DNA from: Hansschlegelia beijingensis
GTDB taxonomy: Bacteria > Pseudomonadota > Alphaproteobacteria > Rhizobiales > Methylopilaceae
Direction: 5' to 3'
NCBI RefSeq assembly: GCF_014196425.1
Contig: NZ_JACIDR010000001.1
Location: 1,291,880-1,355,879 of the forward strand
DNA length: 64,000 nt
Below are positions 33,694 to 41,927 of the stretch, piece after piece. How positions within the stretch are numbered: position 1 is the stretch's first letter; each line of letters begins with the position of its first letter. The position numbers were made by a program, and so were the translations under genes. Below the pieces are notes generated by a model that made no database searches, was not told the origin of the DNA, and worked only from the letters and a program-made list of their open reading frames with translations.

Positions 33694-35213
33694 TACGCGA
33701 CCTTGCGCTCGCGTCCGTCGTTCTCAAGCCGGTTGCTGATGCGCGAGGCGAAATGTTCGATGTCCTCGGACAGGATCGCCTGCAGGACCGGGTCGCACTT
33801 GATGTGGCCGGCGTCGGCGAGCCGCTTCATGAACATGAAGGTGTCGAACACGTCGTGGCGGGCATATTCGAACCAGAGGTCCATCCCCCCGTCGAAGTAC
33901 CCCGCGTAATGCGGCTGGTCGCCGAGATAGAAATCCGCCCCGTACACCGACACCGGGCGGTCGGCGTGCAGCACGAGGTCGTGCAGGATGTGCCGAAGGG
34001 CGAAGCCATGCCCGATGAAGTCGCGCTTCTTCAGGGACGCCCAGATCCTGCTCGGCTGCTCGGGCAGGCTCTTCGCGAAGCGCCTCCGGGTGCTGGGGTG
34101 CCGCAGCACGATCAGCTTGGCCGGATGGGCCGCGAGATAGTCCAGGATCTTCTGCGCCCGGCTCCTGACGTAGCCGGTGCCGTAGAAGATGATGTCGGTC
34201 CGCGCCCCCGCCAGGGCGCGGTTGTTCTCGATCAGCGCCTGGTCCGTGACGTTGGTGCGCGCCACGAGGTCGTGGGCGTCGATCTCGGCGCCGGCGCTGA
34301 CGCCGGTCACCGCCGGCCCGACGATCGCGCAGGACTTGCCGCGAAGCATGTCCCGGAACGCCGCGTCTCCTGCCTCGCCGCGATCGGCCAGCAGCCTGCG
34401 CGCCTCGTCGACGCGGCCTTCGCTCATCAGCAGATCCAACGTGACGGCGAGCGCTGCGGCTCTGTTTTCGTCCGTCGCCTGCTCCGCCGCAAAGCGGCTG
34501 ACGAGTTCGTGGCCCGTATCGAAGCGCTCCGCATAGCAGGCGGCCGCCACGGCGAGATGAAGCTCCTCGACGGACTGCGGCGGCGCGTCCTCGGCCGCCG
34601 CCAGAACGTGCTCCGCGGCGATCCGCTTGGCGAGCAGCGCGGCGGCCGCGAACTTCTCGCGAAACAGCCGGGCGTAGAGATAGAGCCAGAAATAGGCCGA
34701 GAGCTCGGGACGGTCGGCGAGCCGCGCCAGCATGCCGATCGCGTCGCCTTCGCGGGCGTCCCGGGCCCCGAGCGCATGACGCAGCGCCTCGAGCTCCGGC
34801 GCCCTGGCGCCGTCTCCGGCCATCATCAGGAACACGTCGGAGCTCTGCGTCTCTCGCCCGAGCTCAAGCGCCAGCCGGCCGCAGGGAAAGCGCTCCCAAG
34901 CCCGTTGATAGATGCGCTCCGCGCGCTCCGGCTCTCCGGTCCGCCTCAGGAGAAAAGCGTATGCCGTGAAGCGCGCCAGCGGGGCGTCTTCGGCGTCGAT
35001 CGATCGCTGATAGGCTTCCGCGGCGCCCTTGTAGTCCTCGATGCGCGTGAGGCAGACGCCAAGCTGGGCGTAGCTGTCGGGGCTGTCGTGGCCAAGACGG
35101 ATCGCGCGCCGGCGCCACTCCGCCGCGTTCGCGTAGTCGAACCTCTTCTCGTAGCGCCGCGCCTTCTGATAGGCGCGCGCGGCCGCCTTCAGCGTCTTCT
35201 CGTCCGGCTCCAA
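33693..35213 (-). CDS. TPR protein with C-terminal GT29 (sialyltransferase)-like domain
   Basis: A 506-residue two-part protein. Residues ~8-120 form TPR-like helices (AEWRRRAIRLGHDSPDSYAQLG, then YKGAAEAYQRSID) and 150-285 are further helical. From residue 293 the sequence follows sialyltransferase (GT29) order. Motif L-like CAIVGPAVTGVSAGAEID then AHDLVARTN spans 295-321, motif S-like ALRHILHDLVLH then VSVYGADFYLG lies at 405-431, motif III-like PHYAGYF at 434-440, and a His at 453 sits where the motif VS His is expected. GT29 enzymes use CMP-sugars. No CMP-sialate or CMP-Kdo synthesis genes are adjacent, so the donor is open. No signal peptide. Confidence 0.72.
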   Translation of the reverse strand: MEPDEKTLKAAARAYQKARRYEKRFDYANAAEWRRRAIRLGHDSPDSYAQLGVCLTRIEDYKGAAEAYQRSIDAEDAPLARFTAYAFLLRRTGEPERAERIYQRAWERFPCGRLALELGRETQSSDVFLMMAGDGARAPELEALRHALGARDAREGDAIGMLARLADRPELSAYFWLYLYARLFREKFAAAALLAKRIAAEHVLAAAEDAPPQSVEELHLAVAAACYAERFDTGHELVSRFAAEQATDENRAAALAVTLDLLMSEGRVDEARRLLADRGEAGDAAFRDMLRGKSCAIVGPAVTGVSAGAEIDAHDLVARTNVTDQALIENNRALAGARTDIIFYGTGYVRSRAQKILDYLAAHPAKLIVLRHPSTRRRFAKSLPEQPSRIWASLKKRDFIGHGFALRHILHDLVLHADRPVSVYGADFYLGDQPHYAGYFDGGMDLWFEYARHDVFDTFMFMKRLADAGHIKCDPVLQAILSEDIEHFASRISNRLENDGRERKVA

Positions 35214-35547
35214 AATCGTCCGCCCGCTGTCCTACCGCGTCGCCGCGGCGCCCCCCGTTCCGCAAAGCGCGCCATCAAACAGACCGACCCCCGCAGGGTC
35301 AAGGGAACGGCCCTGCGCGCCGTCCTCCGAGGCCGCGCCACGTGTGGAGCCCGTCACCGGCGCTTTCCCCTCTCGCCGCGCATGGCGAAGCGGGGCGTTC
35401 CGGGCCGAATCGTCATCGCCATGTCCGCGGCCGACCATTCCCGCGTCAGGCCAAACCTTCGTGAGACCTCCGGAGGCGCCGGGCCTGCGCCCTGTTTCGG
35501 CCTTACTTGCGGTCAAGACCGTCGCCCCCTTTCAGGCGGCGAGGCTC
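35214..35547. other. Intergenic region, no supported feature
   Basis: 334 bases between divergent genes (TPR-GT29-like leftward, DUF1007 rightward). It must hold both promoters, but I could not define -35/-10 boxes. The frame of the DUF1007 gene stays open upstream to 35344, yet that part is not protein-like and the signal peptide starts at 35548. Confidence 0.5.
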
Positions 35548-36192
35548 ATGACGTCACTGCGGTTCCTGCTGGTCCTGATCGGCTGCCTGGTCGCCTCGGA
35601 GGCCTTCGCGCACCCCCATGTCTGGGTCACGGCGCGCAGCGAGCTCGTCTATGGCCCCGAGGGCCGGATGACGGCGGTGCGGCATGCCTGGACCTTCGAC
35701 GACATGTTCTCGTCCTTCGCCACCCAGGGGCTCGACGCGGACGGCGACGGGAAGCTGACGCGGGAGGAGCTCGCGCCGCTCGCCGAGGTCAACGTGACGT
35801 CGCTCGCGGAGTTCAAGTTCTTCACCTTCGGCAAGTTCGGTGACAAGCGCGTGGTGTTCGACACGCCCGTCGACTACTGGCTCGAGAGCGGCCCGCAAGG
35901 AGCGCTCACCCTGCATTTCACCCTGCCGGTGAAGGACAACGCCCCCGCGAAGGGCGAGCCCTTCCGAGTCGAGGTCTACGATCCGACCTATTTCGTGGCC
36001 TTCGAGTTCGCCAAGGAGGATCCGGCCAGGATCGTCTCTGCGCCCGCAGGCTGCGGCGTCGAGCTCGAGCGCCCGAAAGCGCCGGATGCGGAGCAGTCCA
36101 AGAAGCTGAGCGAGAGCTTCTTCAGCGGCCTGTCGCCGGGGGCGAATTTCGGCGCTCAGTTCTCCAACACGCTGCTCGTGGCGTGCCGGTGA
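35548..36192 (+). CDS. DUF1007 family periplasmic protein with EF-hand-like loop
   Basis: A 214-residue DUF1007 protein. Residues 1-22 are a signal peptide, and the mature protein opens with HPHVWVTARSELVYG, the hallmark of the family with two early His residues. DADGDGKLTREE near residues 64-75 reads as a canonical EF-hand calcium loop (D-x-D-x-D-G-x-[LI]-x-x-x-E). FFTFGKFGDKRV and YDPTYFVAFEF are further conserved blocks. DUF1007 genes commonly sit next to NicO nickel/cobalt exporters, as here, where the next gene starts inside this stop. A periplasmic metal-binding partner of the exporter is the likely role. Confidence 0.88.
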   Translation: MTSLRFLLVLIGCLVASEAFAHPHVWVTARSELVYGPEGRMTAVRHAWTFDDMFSSFATQGLDADGDGKLTREELAPLAEVNVTSLAEFKFFTFGKFGDKRVVFDTPVDYWLESGPQGALTLHFTLPVKDNAPAKGEPFRVEVYDPTYFVAFEFAKEDPARIVSAPAGCGVELERPKAPDAEQSKKLSESFFSGLSPGANFGAQFSNTLLVACR

Positions 36193-37166
36193 ATCGATCC
36201 CGGCCGCCGTGGCGGCTGCTTGCGCTCGTCGGCGCCGTCGCGCTGGCCTGTGCGGCCGCCCATCCGGCTTGGGCCCAAGGGGCCGCCGGCCCGTTCGGCG
36301 TCGGGCGTCCGGACGCGGCCGGCGCGGGCGCGCCGACCGGCGTCTTCGCCTGGATGGCCGCCAAGCAGTCGCTGTTCTACCATGCGCTGTCGCAGGCGAT
36401 CCGCGCCCTGCGCACCGATTCCGCCGCGCTGTTGTCGCTCGTGGGCCTGTCCTTCGCCTATGGGGTCTTCCACGCCGCAGGCCCGGGCCACGGCAAGGCC
36501 GTGATCTCGTCCTATCTGGTCGCGACTGGCGAAGGCTTCCGGCGCGGCGTCGCGCTGTCCTCGCTGGCGGCGCTCGCGCAGGCGGTCACCGCAATCGTGG
36601 TCGTTGGAGCGCTCACCGTGGCGCTGGGGGCGACCAGCGTGGCGATGGGAGCGGCCACCTACTGGCTCGAAGCCGCGAGCTACGCAGCGATCACGGCGCT
36701 CGGCGCCCTCCTGCTGTGGCGGAAGGGGCGCGGCCTGGCGCGGGCGGCGCGGGGCCTGCCGGTCCATGTCCATGGCCCGGATTGCGCCCATGAGCACGGC
36801 GTGGATCCCGCGCTCGTGCAGGGCCCGGTGGACTGGCGGCGCGCCGGCGCCGCCGTGCTCGCCGTCGGTCTCAGGCCCTGCACCGGCGCGCTCATCGTGC
36901 TGGTCTTCGCCCTGGCGCAGGGGCTGGCGTGGGCCGGCGTGCTCGCGACGCTGGCGATGGCGGCCGGAACAGCCCTCACCGTCGCGGCGATCGCCTCGCT
37001 CGCCGTGGGCGCAAAGGCGACGGCGCTCCGCATCGCTTCCGCCCGGCCGGGCCTCGGCGCGATGCTTCTGGCTGTGCTGGAGACCGGCGCGGCGGCGCTG
37101 ATCCTCGCGTTCGGCGTCGTCATGCTCGGCGGGCTGCTCAGCGGCAGCGCGCCTCTCGCCGGCTGA
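36189..37166 (+). CDS. Nickel/cobalt transporter (NicO/RcnA family)
   Basis: A 325-residue membrane protein of the NicO family, which export or import Ni2+ and Co2+. After a signal-like first helix, the family block SFAYGVFHAAGPGHGKAVISSYL contains the metal-binding H...GPGHGK motif. The central cytoplasmic loop is His-rich (VHVHGPDCAHEHG), a typical metal-sensing loop, and GLRPCTGALIVLVFALAQG is the second conserved helix. Start is a GTG: 36189 overlaps the DUF1007 stop (GTGA) and 36183 is an alternative six bases upstream. Operon context with DUF1007 supports a metal efflux role. Confidence 0.9.
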   Translation: MNRSRPPWRLLALVGAVALACAAAHPAWAQGAAGPFGVGRPDAAGAGAPTGVFAWMAAKQSLFYHALSQAIRALRTDSAALLSLVGLSFAYGVFHAAGPGHGKAVISSYLVATGEGFRRGVALSSLAALAQAVTAIVVVGALTVALGATSVAMGAATYWLEAASYAAITALGALLLWRKGRGLARAARGLPVHVHGPDCAHEHGVDPALVQGPVDWRRAGAAVLAVGLRPCTGALIVLVFALAQGLAWAGVLATLAMAAGTALTVAAIASLAVGAKATALRIASARPGLGAMLLAVLETGAAALILAFGVVMLGGLLSGSAPLAG

Positions 37167-37234
37167 TCCGCGCGCTCCACATCAGTCACCCCGACGTGAA
37201 GCCGTCCGAGGCGCGCCGGCTAACCGAGGATCAC

Positions 37235-38734
37235 GTGGACAAGCCGACCGCTGACCGACCGCCCCTCCCCGCAAGCGCCCCCGAGGCGCCGCGCGGCCAG
37301 ACATTCGAGCCGGGGTGGAACTGCTGGAAAACCGCCGTCGCGGACCGGATGAGCGTGCTGGTGCATGGCGCGGAGTATTTCGCCGCGCTGGAGACCGCCC
37401 TGCGTTCGGCGCGCCGCTCGATCCTGATCATCGGCTGGGACTTCGACCCGAGAATAAGGCTCCGCCTGGACGTCTCCGAAGAGGAATCGCCGCCGCTCGG
37501 CCGCCTGTTGCGCCAGCTCGTCGAGGAGCGGCCGGAGCTCGAGGTCCGCGTGCTGGTCTGGAGCTCGGCCGTCGCGCATGGTCCGAGCGGCACCGCCGAG
37601 CTGCTGATCGGAACGGAGTGGCAGCAACACCCGCGCATCAGCCTTCGGCTCGACACCACCCATCCGCTCTACGCCGCCCATCACCAGAAGATCGTGGCGA
37701 TCGACGGCGCGCTCGCCTTCACGGGCGGCATCGACCTCACCGTCAACCGTTGGGACACCGATGAGCACCTCCACCGGGATCCGCGGCGCAAGTCGCACGC
37801 CGGCGCCTTCTACGGCCCGATCCACGACGTGCAGGTAGCGTTCGACGGCGAAGCCGCCCGCGAGGTGTTCGATCACGCCTGCTGGCGCTGGAAGAAGGGC
37901 ACGGGGGAGTCCCCCGAATGCGTCCCTGGTTCGCTCCCTTGGCCGGAGAACGCGCGGACGCATTTCACCGACGTCGACCTCGCGATCGCCCGCACCGTGC
38001 CGGACTGGGGCGACGGCCGAAGCGCCCACGAGGCCGCGCGGCTGACGGAGGACATGCTCTGGGCGGCTGAGCGGACCATCTACATCGAAGCCCAGTACTT
38101 CGCCGCGACCTTCCTGGGCGACGTCCTGGAGCGCCGCCTCAGCGAGCCGGACGGTCCCGAGGTGATCGCGATCGTGAGCCTCGCCTCGCATGGCTTCATC
38201 GAGCGCCAGATCATGGGGCGCAACCGCGACCGGCTGATCCGCCGCCTGCGCCGCGCCGATCGCCACCGCCGGTTCCGCATCTACAATCCGGTGGTGCCGG
38301 GCGGCGACAAGGACTGTTCGGTCCTGATCCACTCCAAGCTCGTCATCTCCGACGACCGGCTGCTGCGCGTCGGTTCCTCCAACCTCAACAACCGGTCCGT
38401 CGGGCTCGACACGGAGCTTGACGTCGCGATCGAAGCGCGGGACGAAACCGACCGGCGGGCCGTCGCCGCGCTACGGAATCACCTGCTCGCGGAGCATCTC
38501 GGCGTGCCCGAGGCGGTTTTCGACGCCACCTTCGCCAAAACCGGCTCCCTGGTCCAAACCATCGAGCGCCTCAACACCGGCGCGCGAGGGCTTCGCTCCT
38601 TCGACGCGATCCGCACCCGCGGCTCGACCCGCCCGGTGCCGGGCACCAGCCTGCTCGATCCGGCGCGGCCGTTCGAGCCGCCGTGGCTGCTGCGCCGCCG
38701 GGACAAGCGGATCACCCGCCGGCGCGACGCCTGA
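37235..38734 (+). CDS. Phospholipase D-like protein (cardiolipin synthase type)
   Basis: A 499-residue PLD-superfamily protein with two HKD motifs: HHQKIVAIDGALAFTGG near 148-164 and HSKLVISDDRLLRVGSS near 365-381, each with the expected G[GS] and N downstream. Enzymes of this type cleave or transfer phosphatidyl groups, either as phospholipase D or cardiolipin synthase. No membrane helix is predicted at the N-terminus, unlike classic Cls. The GTG at 37235 has GAGGA five bases upstream. It converges on the flippase-like gene, and the two coding regions overlap by 23 bases. With the flippase-like and EEP genes it forms a lipid-related group seen in other rhizobia, as I recall. Confidence 0.9.
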   Translation: MDKPTADRPPLPASAPEAPRGQTFEPGWNCWKTAVADRMSVLVHGAEYFAALETALRSARRSILIIGWDFDPRIRLRLDVSEEESPPLGRLLRQLVEERPELEVRVLVWSSAVAHGPSGTAELLIGTEWQQHPRISLRLDTTHPLYAAHHQKIVAIDGALAFTGGIDLTVNRWDTDEHLHRDPRRKSHAGAFYGPIHDVQVAFDGEAAREVFDHACWRWKKGTGESPECVPGSLPWPENARTHFTDVDLAIARTVPDWGDGRSAHEAARLTEDMLWAAERTIYIEAQYFAATFLGDVLERRLSEPDGPEVIAIVSLASHGFIERQIMGRNRDRLIRRLRRADRHRRFRIYNPVVPGGDKDCSVLIHSKLVISDDRLLRVGSSNLNNRSVGLDTELDVAIEARDETDRRAVAALRNHLLAEHLGVPEAVFDATFAKTGSLVQTIERLNTGARGLRSFDAIRTRGSTRPVPGTSLLDPARPFEPPWLLRRRDKRITRRRDA

Positions 38735-39680
38735 AGACAAGCTCGGCGCCGAGCAGCGTCAGGGCGCCGATGGCGAGCGGCCCCAGGAAGTAGATCAGCC
38801 GGTAGACCAGCAGGCCGCCGATCAGGTCGCTCTGCGGGAGCAGCCGCTGCACGACCGTCTCGATCACCCCGAGCCCGCCGGGCGCGTGGGTGATCATGGT
38901 CGCGGCGTTGGCCGCCGCATAGGCGCCGGCGACCTCCGCGTAGCCGGCGTCCGAGATTGCGGCGAGCGCCTGGTGCATGCAGGCCGCGACGCAGGCGAAG
39001 TTGACGATCGCGACAAGAACCTGCGCGAGCGCGAGGCGGAACGTCGGCATCCGCAGGCTGCGGCCGAAGACGGTGAAGCCGCGGGGCCGCAGCGCAGCCG
39101 CCGCCAGATAGAGCACGGGCGCGGCGAGGCATGCGAGCGCCACCGCGCGGACCGACCTCGCGTCGAGCCGCAGCGCACGCTCCCCGAGGCGTGGATCGGC
39201 CAGCAGAGCCGCGCCCGCGAGCGCGAGATGGCCGAGAGCGACCGTGACGCCGCAGAACAGGACGAGCTTCGCGACCTGTTCCGCCGACAGGCCCCAGCGC
39301 GAATAGAAGCGGTAGCGGACGGCCCCCGCGCTGGCGCCCGCGAGGCCGAGCGTGTGGCCCAGCGAAAGGCTGCAGAAGGAGGCGAGCGCCGCCTTCCGGT
39401 ACGGCAGCGGCGCGCCGACATAGCGCAGCCCGAGATAGTCGAAGAAGGTCAGGCAGAAATAGCTCGCCCCCGCGAAGCCGGCGGCCCCCGCCAGGCGCGC
39501 GGCCGGAATGGCGCTGACCGCCGCGCCGAGCTCCGCAAGGCTGTAGGGCCGCAGCGCGCGCCAGAGCAGGTAGGCGGCCAGCGCCAGCACGGCCGCGATC
39601 CCGACGAGCTTTATGGGTTTGCGCCAGCGCGCCCAGACGCTGCGCCAGCCGGCGAGCGGCGAGGCTGAGGAGAGGCTCAT
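38712..39680 (-). CDS. Lysylphosphatidylglycerol synthase transmembrane-domain (flippase-like) protein
   Basis: A 322-residue membrane protein with about eight helices, resembling the UPF0104/MprF N-terminal flippase-like domain. Useful landmarks are ASFCSLSLGHTLGLAGASAGAVRYRFYSRWGLS in the first third, with the conserved G..GG..GAVRYR character, and THAPGGLGVIETVVQRLLP near residue 275, matching the family's P-G-G-[IL]-G-x-x-E. In MprF this domain flips lysyl-phosphatidylglycerol; stand-alone members may flip other lipids. It lacks the soluble synthase domain. It overlaps the upstream EEP gene by 4 bases. Confidence 0.87.
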   Translation of the reverse strand: MSLSSASPLAGWRSVWARWRKPIKLVGIAAVLALAAYLLWRALRPYSLAELGAAVSAIPAARLAGAAGFAGASYFCLTFFDYLGLRYVGAPLPYRKAALASFCSLSLGHTLGLAGASAGAVRYRFYSRWGLSAEQVAKLVLFCGVTVALGHLALAGAALLADPRLGERALRLDARSVRAVALACLAAPVLYLAAAALRPRGFTVFGRSLRMPTFRLALAQVLVAIVNFACVAACMHQALAAISDAGYAEVAGAYAAANAATMITHAPGGLGVIETVVQRLLPQSDLIGGLLVYRLIYFLGPLAIGALTLLGAELVFRRRAGG

Positions 39681-40471
39681 CCGGGCGTCGGGACGCGAAG
39701 GTCGGCGCACAGGGGAAGATGGTCGGACGCGATGCGGGCCTCGGGATTGCGGACGGCCCAGAGCCCCCTCACCTCGACCTCCTCGCTGACGAAGATGTGG
39801 TCGATCCGCAGCAGCGGCCTGCGCGTCGGGTAGGTGCGGGCGTCGACCTGCGGCCGGGCGTTCTGAACGTCGCGCAGCCGCGCCGCCAGACGCTTGTACG
39901 CGCGCGACGTGGGAACCGAGTTGAAGTCGCCCAGCAGCACGATCGGGCTCCTGCAGTCCGGATGACCGAGCCACTCCGGTCCGAGCATCGTTTCGGCCTG
40001 AGCGCGGCGCTCGCCGCGCCACAGCCCGAAATGGGTGGTGACGATCTGCACCGCCGCGCCGTCGACCGTGGCTTCCGCCCATAACGCGCCGCGAGGCTCG
40101 CGGCTCCAGCGCGCCGGGCCTTCCGAGATCGCCGCCGCCTTCACGAGCCGGACGCCCGGCGCAGAGAGGATGGCGTCGCCATACCGCTCCTCCAGAACGG
40201 TCATGGCCGGATGGAAAAACATATCCATTCCGAGCGCTGCGCCGATCTCGGCCGCCTGGTCGACCCCGCCGCTTCGCGCGCGACCGAGATCGAGCTCCTG
40301 CAGGGCGACGATCTCCGCCCCGGTCCGAGCGATCACCCGGGCGATCCTCTCCGTGGAGTAGGCGCCATCGAGGCCCAGGCAGCGCCTCACATTATAGGTG
40401 AGCACCCGCAGCGATCCCGCGGGCCGATCTGGATCAATCGGCGGCGGCTCGACGAAGTCCTGTGCCCTCAT
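39677..40471 (-). CDS. Endonuclease/exonuclease/phosphatase (EEP) family protein
   Basis: A 264-residue EEP-fold protein. The metal- and phosphate-binding residues lie in order: LRVLTYNVRR with the Asn, ALQELDLGR with the catalytic Glu, VTTHFGLW, LLGDFNSVPTS with Asp/Asn, and ASDHLPLCADLR with the Asp-His pair at the C-terminus. Members cut DNA, hydrolyse sphingomyelin or remove phosphate from inositides. In this setting, overlapping by 4 bases with a lipid flippase-like gene and next to a phospholipase D gene, a phospholipid or phosphate-ester substrate is likelier than DNA. Start is uncertain: ATG 40471 gives a normal length, ATG 40558 adds 29 atypical residues. Confidence 0.87.
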   Translation of the reverse strand: MRAQDFVEPPPIDPDRPAGSLRVLTYNVRRCLGLDGAYSTERIARVIARTGAEIVALQELDLGRARSGGVDQAAEIGAALGMDMFFHPAMTVLEERYGDAILSAPGVRLVKAAAISEGPARWSREPRGALWAEATVDGAAVQIVTTHFGLWRGERRAQAETMLGPEWLGHPDCRSPIVLLGDFNSVPTSRAYKRLAARLRDVQNARPQVDARTYPTRRPLLRIDHIFVSEEVEVRGLWAVRNPEARIASDHLPLCADLRVPTPG

Positions 40472-40585
40472 CGGGGCTGCCCAGGGGACTCGGCCGCTCG
40501 TCGCGGATTTCTCCGCAAGCTCGGCCGCGCTGCGGAACGTTGTCCTGTCCCTGTGCATTGTTGGAGCAGTTTAGGAGGACGTTCT

Positions 40586-41116
40586 ATGAGAAAGCTCACT
40601 CTGATAGCCGCAGCCCTGATCCTCGCGACCCCCGCGTTCGCGCAATCTGTGGGCGAGAAGACCGGCGTCAACTCGGTGCTCGGCATCGCGCCTAGCACTC
40701 AAGACTTCGTGACGCAGGCTGGCGCCAGCGACATGTTTGAGATTCAGTCGAGCGAACTCGTGAAATCTCAAGACGTCGATCCGAAGATCAAGAATTTCGC
40801 GAACCAGATGGTCGAGGCGCACACCAAGACGTCGTCCGAGCTCAAGTCGATGGTCGACGGCGGCCAGGTCAAGGCGACGATCCCGACCGAGATGTCGAGC
40901 GCGCAGAAGAGCATGATGGAGGATCTGAAGGGCCGTAAAGGCGCCGACCTCGGCGATCAGTATATCGACGATCAGGTTTCGGCCCATAAGGACGCGGTCT
41001 CGCTGTTCGAGCGCTATGCGGAAGGCGGCGAGGATCCGGCGCTGAAGGCCTGGGCGGGCAAGACCCTGCCCGAGCTGAAGCATCACCTCGAGACGGCGCA
41101 GCAGCTCGACAAGTGA
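40586..41116 (+). CDS. DUF4142 domain-containing secreted protein
   Basis: A 176-residue exported protein with a signal peptide (1-19, ending PAFAQ) and a ferritin-like four-helix DUF4142 domain. Core blocks are FVTQAGASDMFEIQSSELVKSQ, VKNFANQMVEAHTK-like NFANQMVEAHTKTS, and HKDAVSLFERYAEGGEDPALKAWAGKTLPELKHHLE at the end, the last following the usual H..v..f......g.d..lk.fA...lP.L..Hl pattern. The family is often induced in stationary or stress conditions, with no known chemistry. A strong Shine-Dalgarno AGGAGG lies just upstream of ATG 40586. A GC hairpin follows the stop. Confidence 0.9.
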   Translation: MRKLTLIAAALILATPAFAQSVGEKTGVNSVLGIAPSTQDFVTQAGASDMFEIQSSELVKSQDVDPKIKNFANQMVEAHTKTSSELKSMVDGGQVKATIPTEMSSAQKSMMEDLKGRKGADLGDQYIDDQVSAHKDAVSLFERYAEGGEDPALKAWAGKTLPELKHHLETAQQLDK

Positions 41117-41130
41117 CCTGATCTCTTGGG

Positions 41131-41157
41131 ATGACCGGCCGCCTTGCGCGGCCGGTC
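41131..41157 (+). terminator. Strong GC hairpin after the DUF4142 gene
   Basis: A perfect 11-base-pair stem (41131-41141 with 41147-41157) and a 5-base loop, 15 bases after the stop codon. No T tract follows, so it may act as a weak or factor-assisted terminator, or as a 3'-end stabiliser. Confidence 0.6.
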
Positions 41158-41294
41158 AGTCGGGCGCGCCTCACCGCGCCTCGACATGCTCCTCACGCTC
41201 CCCGAACCCTGACGCCGCGCCGATCTGGGCGAGGCGGGAACGACCAAGTAGCGCCGCGCCTTATGCCTCCGGAGTTCTCGTGTCGGAGGTGACG

Positions 41295-41927
41295 ATGGGC
41301 AAGGACGGCAGACCCGCGCAGGAGCGTGAATGTCCCGATCTGTCGGGGCGGACCGTGGCGCATCTGTGCATCGACATGCAGAAGATGTTCGCCGAGGACA
41401 CGGATTGGCGAACCCCTTGGATGGACCGCGTGCTGCCGGTCGTCGAGGACATCGCCCGGCGCCACGCCGCAGAGACCGTGTTCACGCGCTTCATTCCGCC
41501 CTCCTCTCCCGAGCAAGCGGAAGGCTCGTGGCGGGCCTATTTCGAACGCTGGCGCGACTTCACCCTCGATCGCATCGACCCGGAGCTGTTGAAGCTGCTC
41601 GATCCGCTGGCGCGGCTCACGCCGCCGGCGACGGTTCTCGACAAGCCCGGCTACTCGCCTTTCCACGGCACGCGGCTGCATGAGCAGCTGCGCGAGCGCG
41701 GCGTCGACACGCTGGTGATCACCGGCGCCGAGACCGACATGTGCGTCGCGGCGGCGGTGCTGTCGGCCGTCGAGCGGGGCTATTTCGTCGTGCTGGTGAA
41801 GGACGCCCTGTGCAGCTCGAGCGACGACACGCATGACGCGCTCATCAAGCTTTACGCCCAGCGGTTCGGCCAGCAGATCTTCCTGACGACGGCCGAGCCG
41901 CTGCTCGCGGCCTGGCCGGAGCGCTAG
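41295..41927 (+). CDS. Cysteine hydrolase (isochorismatase-like)
   Basis: A 210-residue isochorismatase-superfamily hydrolase. The catalytic triad is visible: Asp in LCIDMQKMF, Lys in LDKPGYSPF, and the nucleophile Cys in TGAETDMCVAAAV preceded by the conserved cis-peptide region. Such enzymes hydrolyse amides or vinyl ethers, including nicotinamide. It lies convergent with the NAD synthetase gene, with the stop codons overlapping, so a nicotinamidase-like role is tempting, but nicotinamidase metal-ligand motifs (D-x-H-x-x-x-H) are absent and I do not assign it. GGAGGTG precedes ATG 41295; upstream GTG codons are also in frame. Confidence 0.88.
   Translation: MGKDGRPAQERECPDLSGRTVAHLCIDMQKMFAEDTDWRTPWMDRVLPVVEDIARRHAAETVFTRFIPPSSPEQAEGSWRAYFERWRDFTLDRIDPELLKLLDPLARLTPPATVLDKPGYSPFHGTRLHEQLRERGVDTLVITGAETDMCVAAAVLSAVERGYFVVLVKDALCSSSDDTHDALIKLYAQRFGQQIFLTTAEPLLAAWPER

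Noticed and set aside
33753..35843. A 696-codon plus-strand open frame
   Set aside because: Antisense to the TPR-GT29-like gene and then overlapping the DUF1007 gene in the wrong frame.
40534..40558. Sigma-EcfG-like promoter before the DUF4142 gene
   Set aside because: GGAAC is present but the element 16-17 bases downstream is GCAT/CATT, not CGTT.
41295..41927. Assignment as nicotinamidase (pncA) because nadE is adjacent
   Set aside because: The nicotinamidase metal-binding D-x-H-x-x-x-H pattern is absent and the genes are convergent, not co-transcribed.
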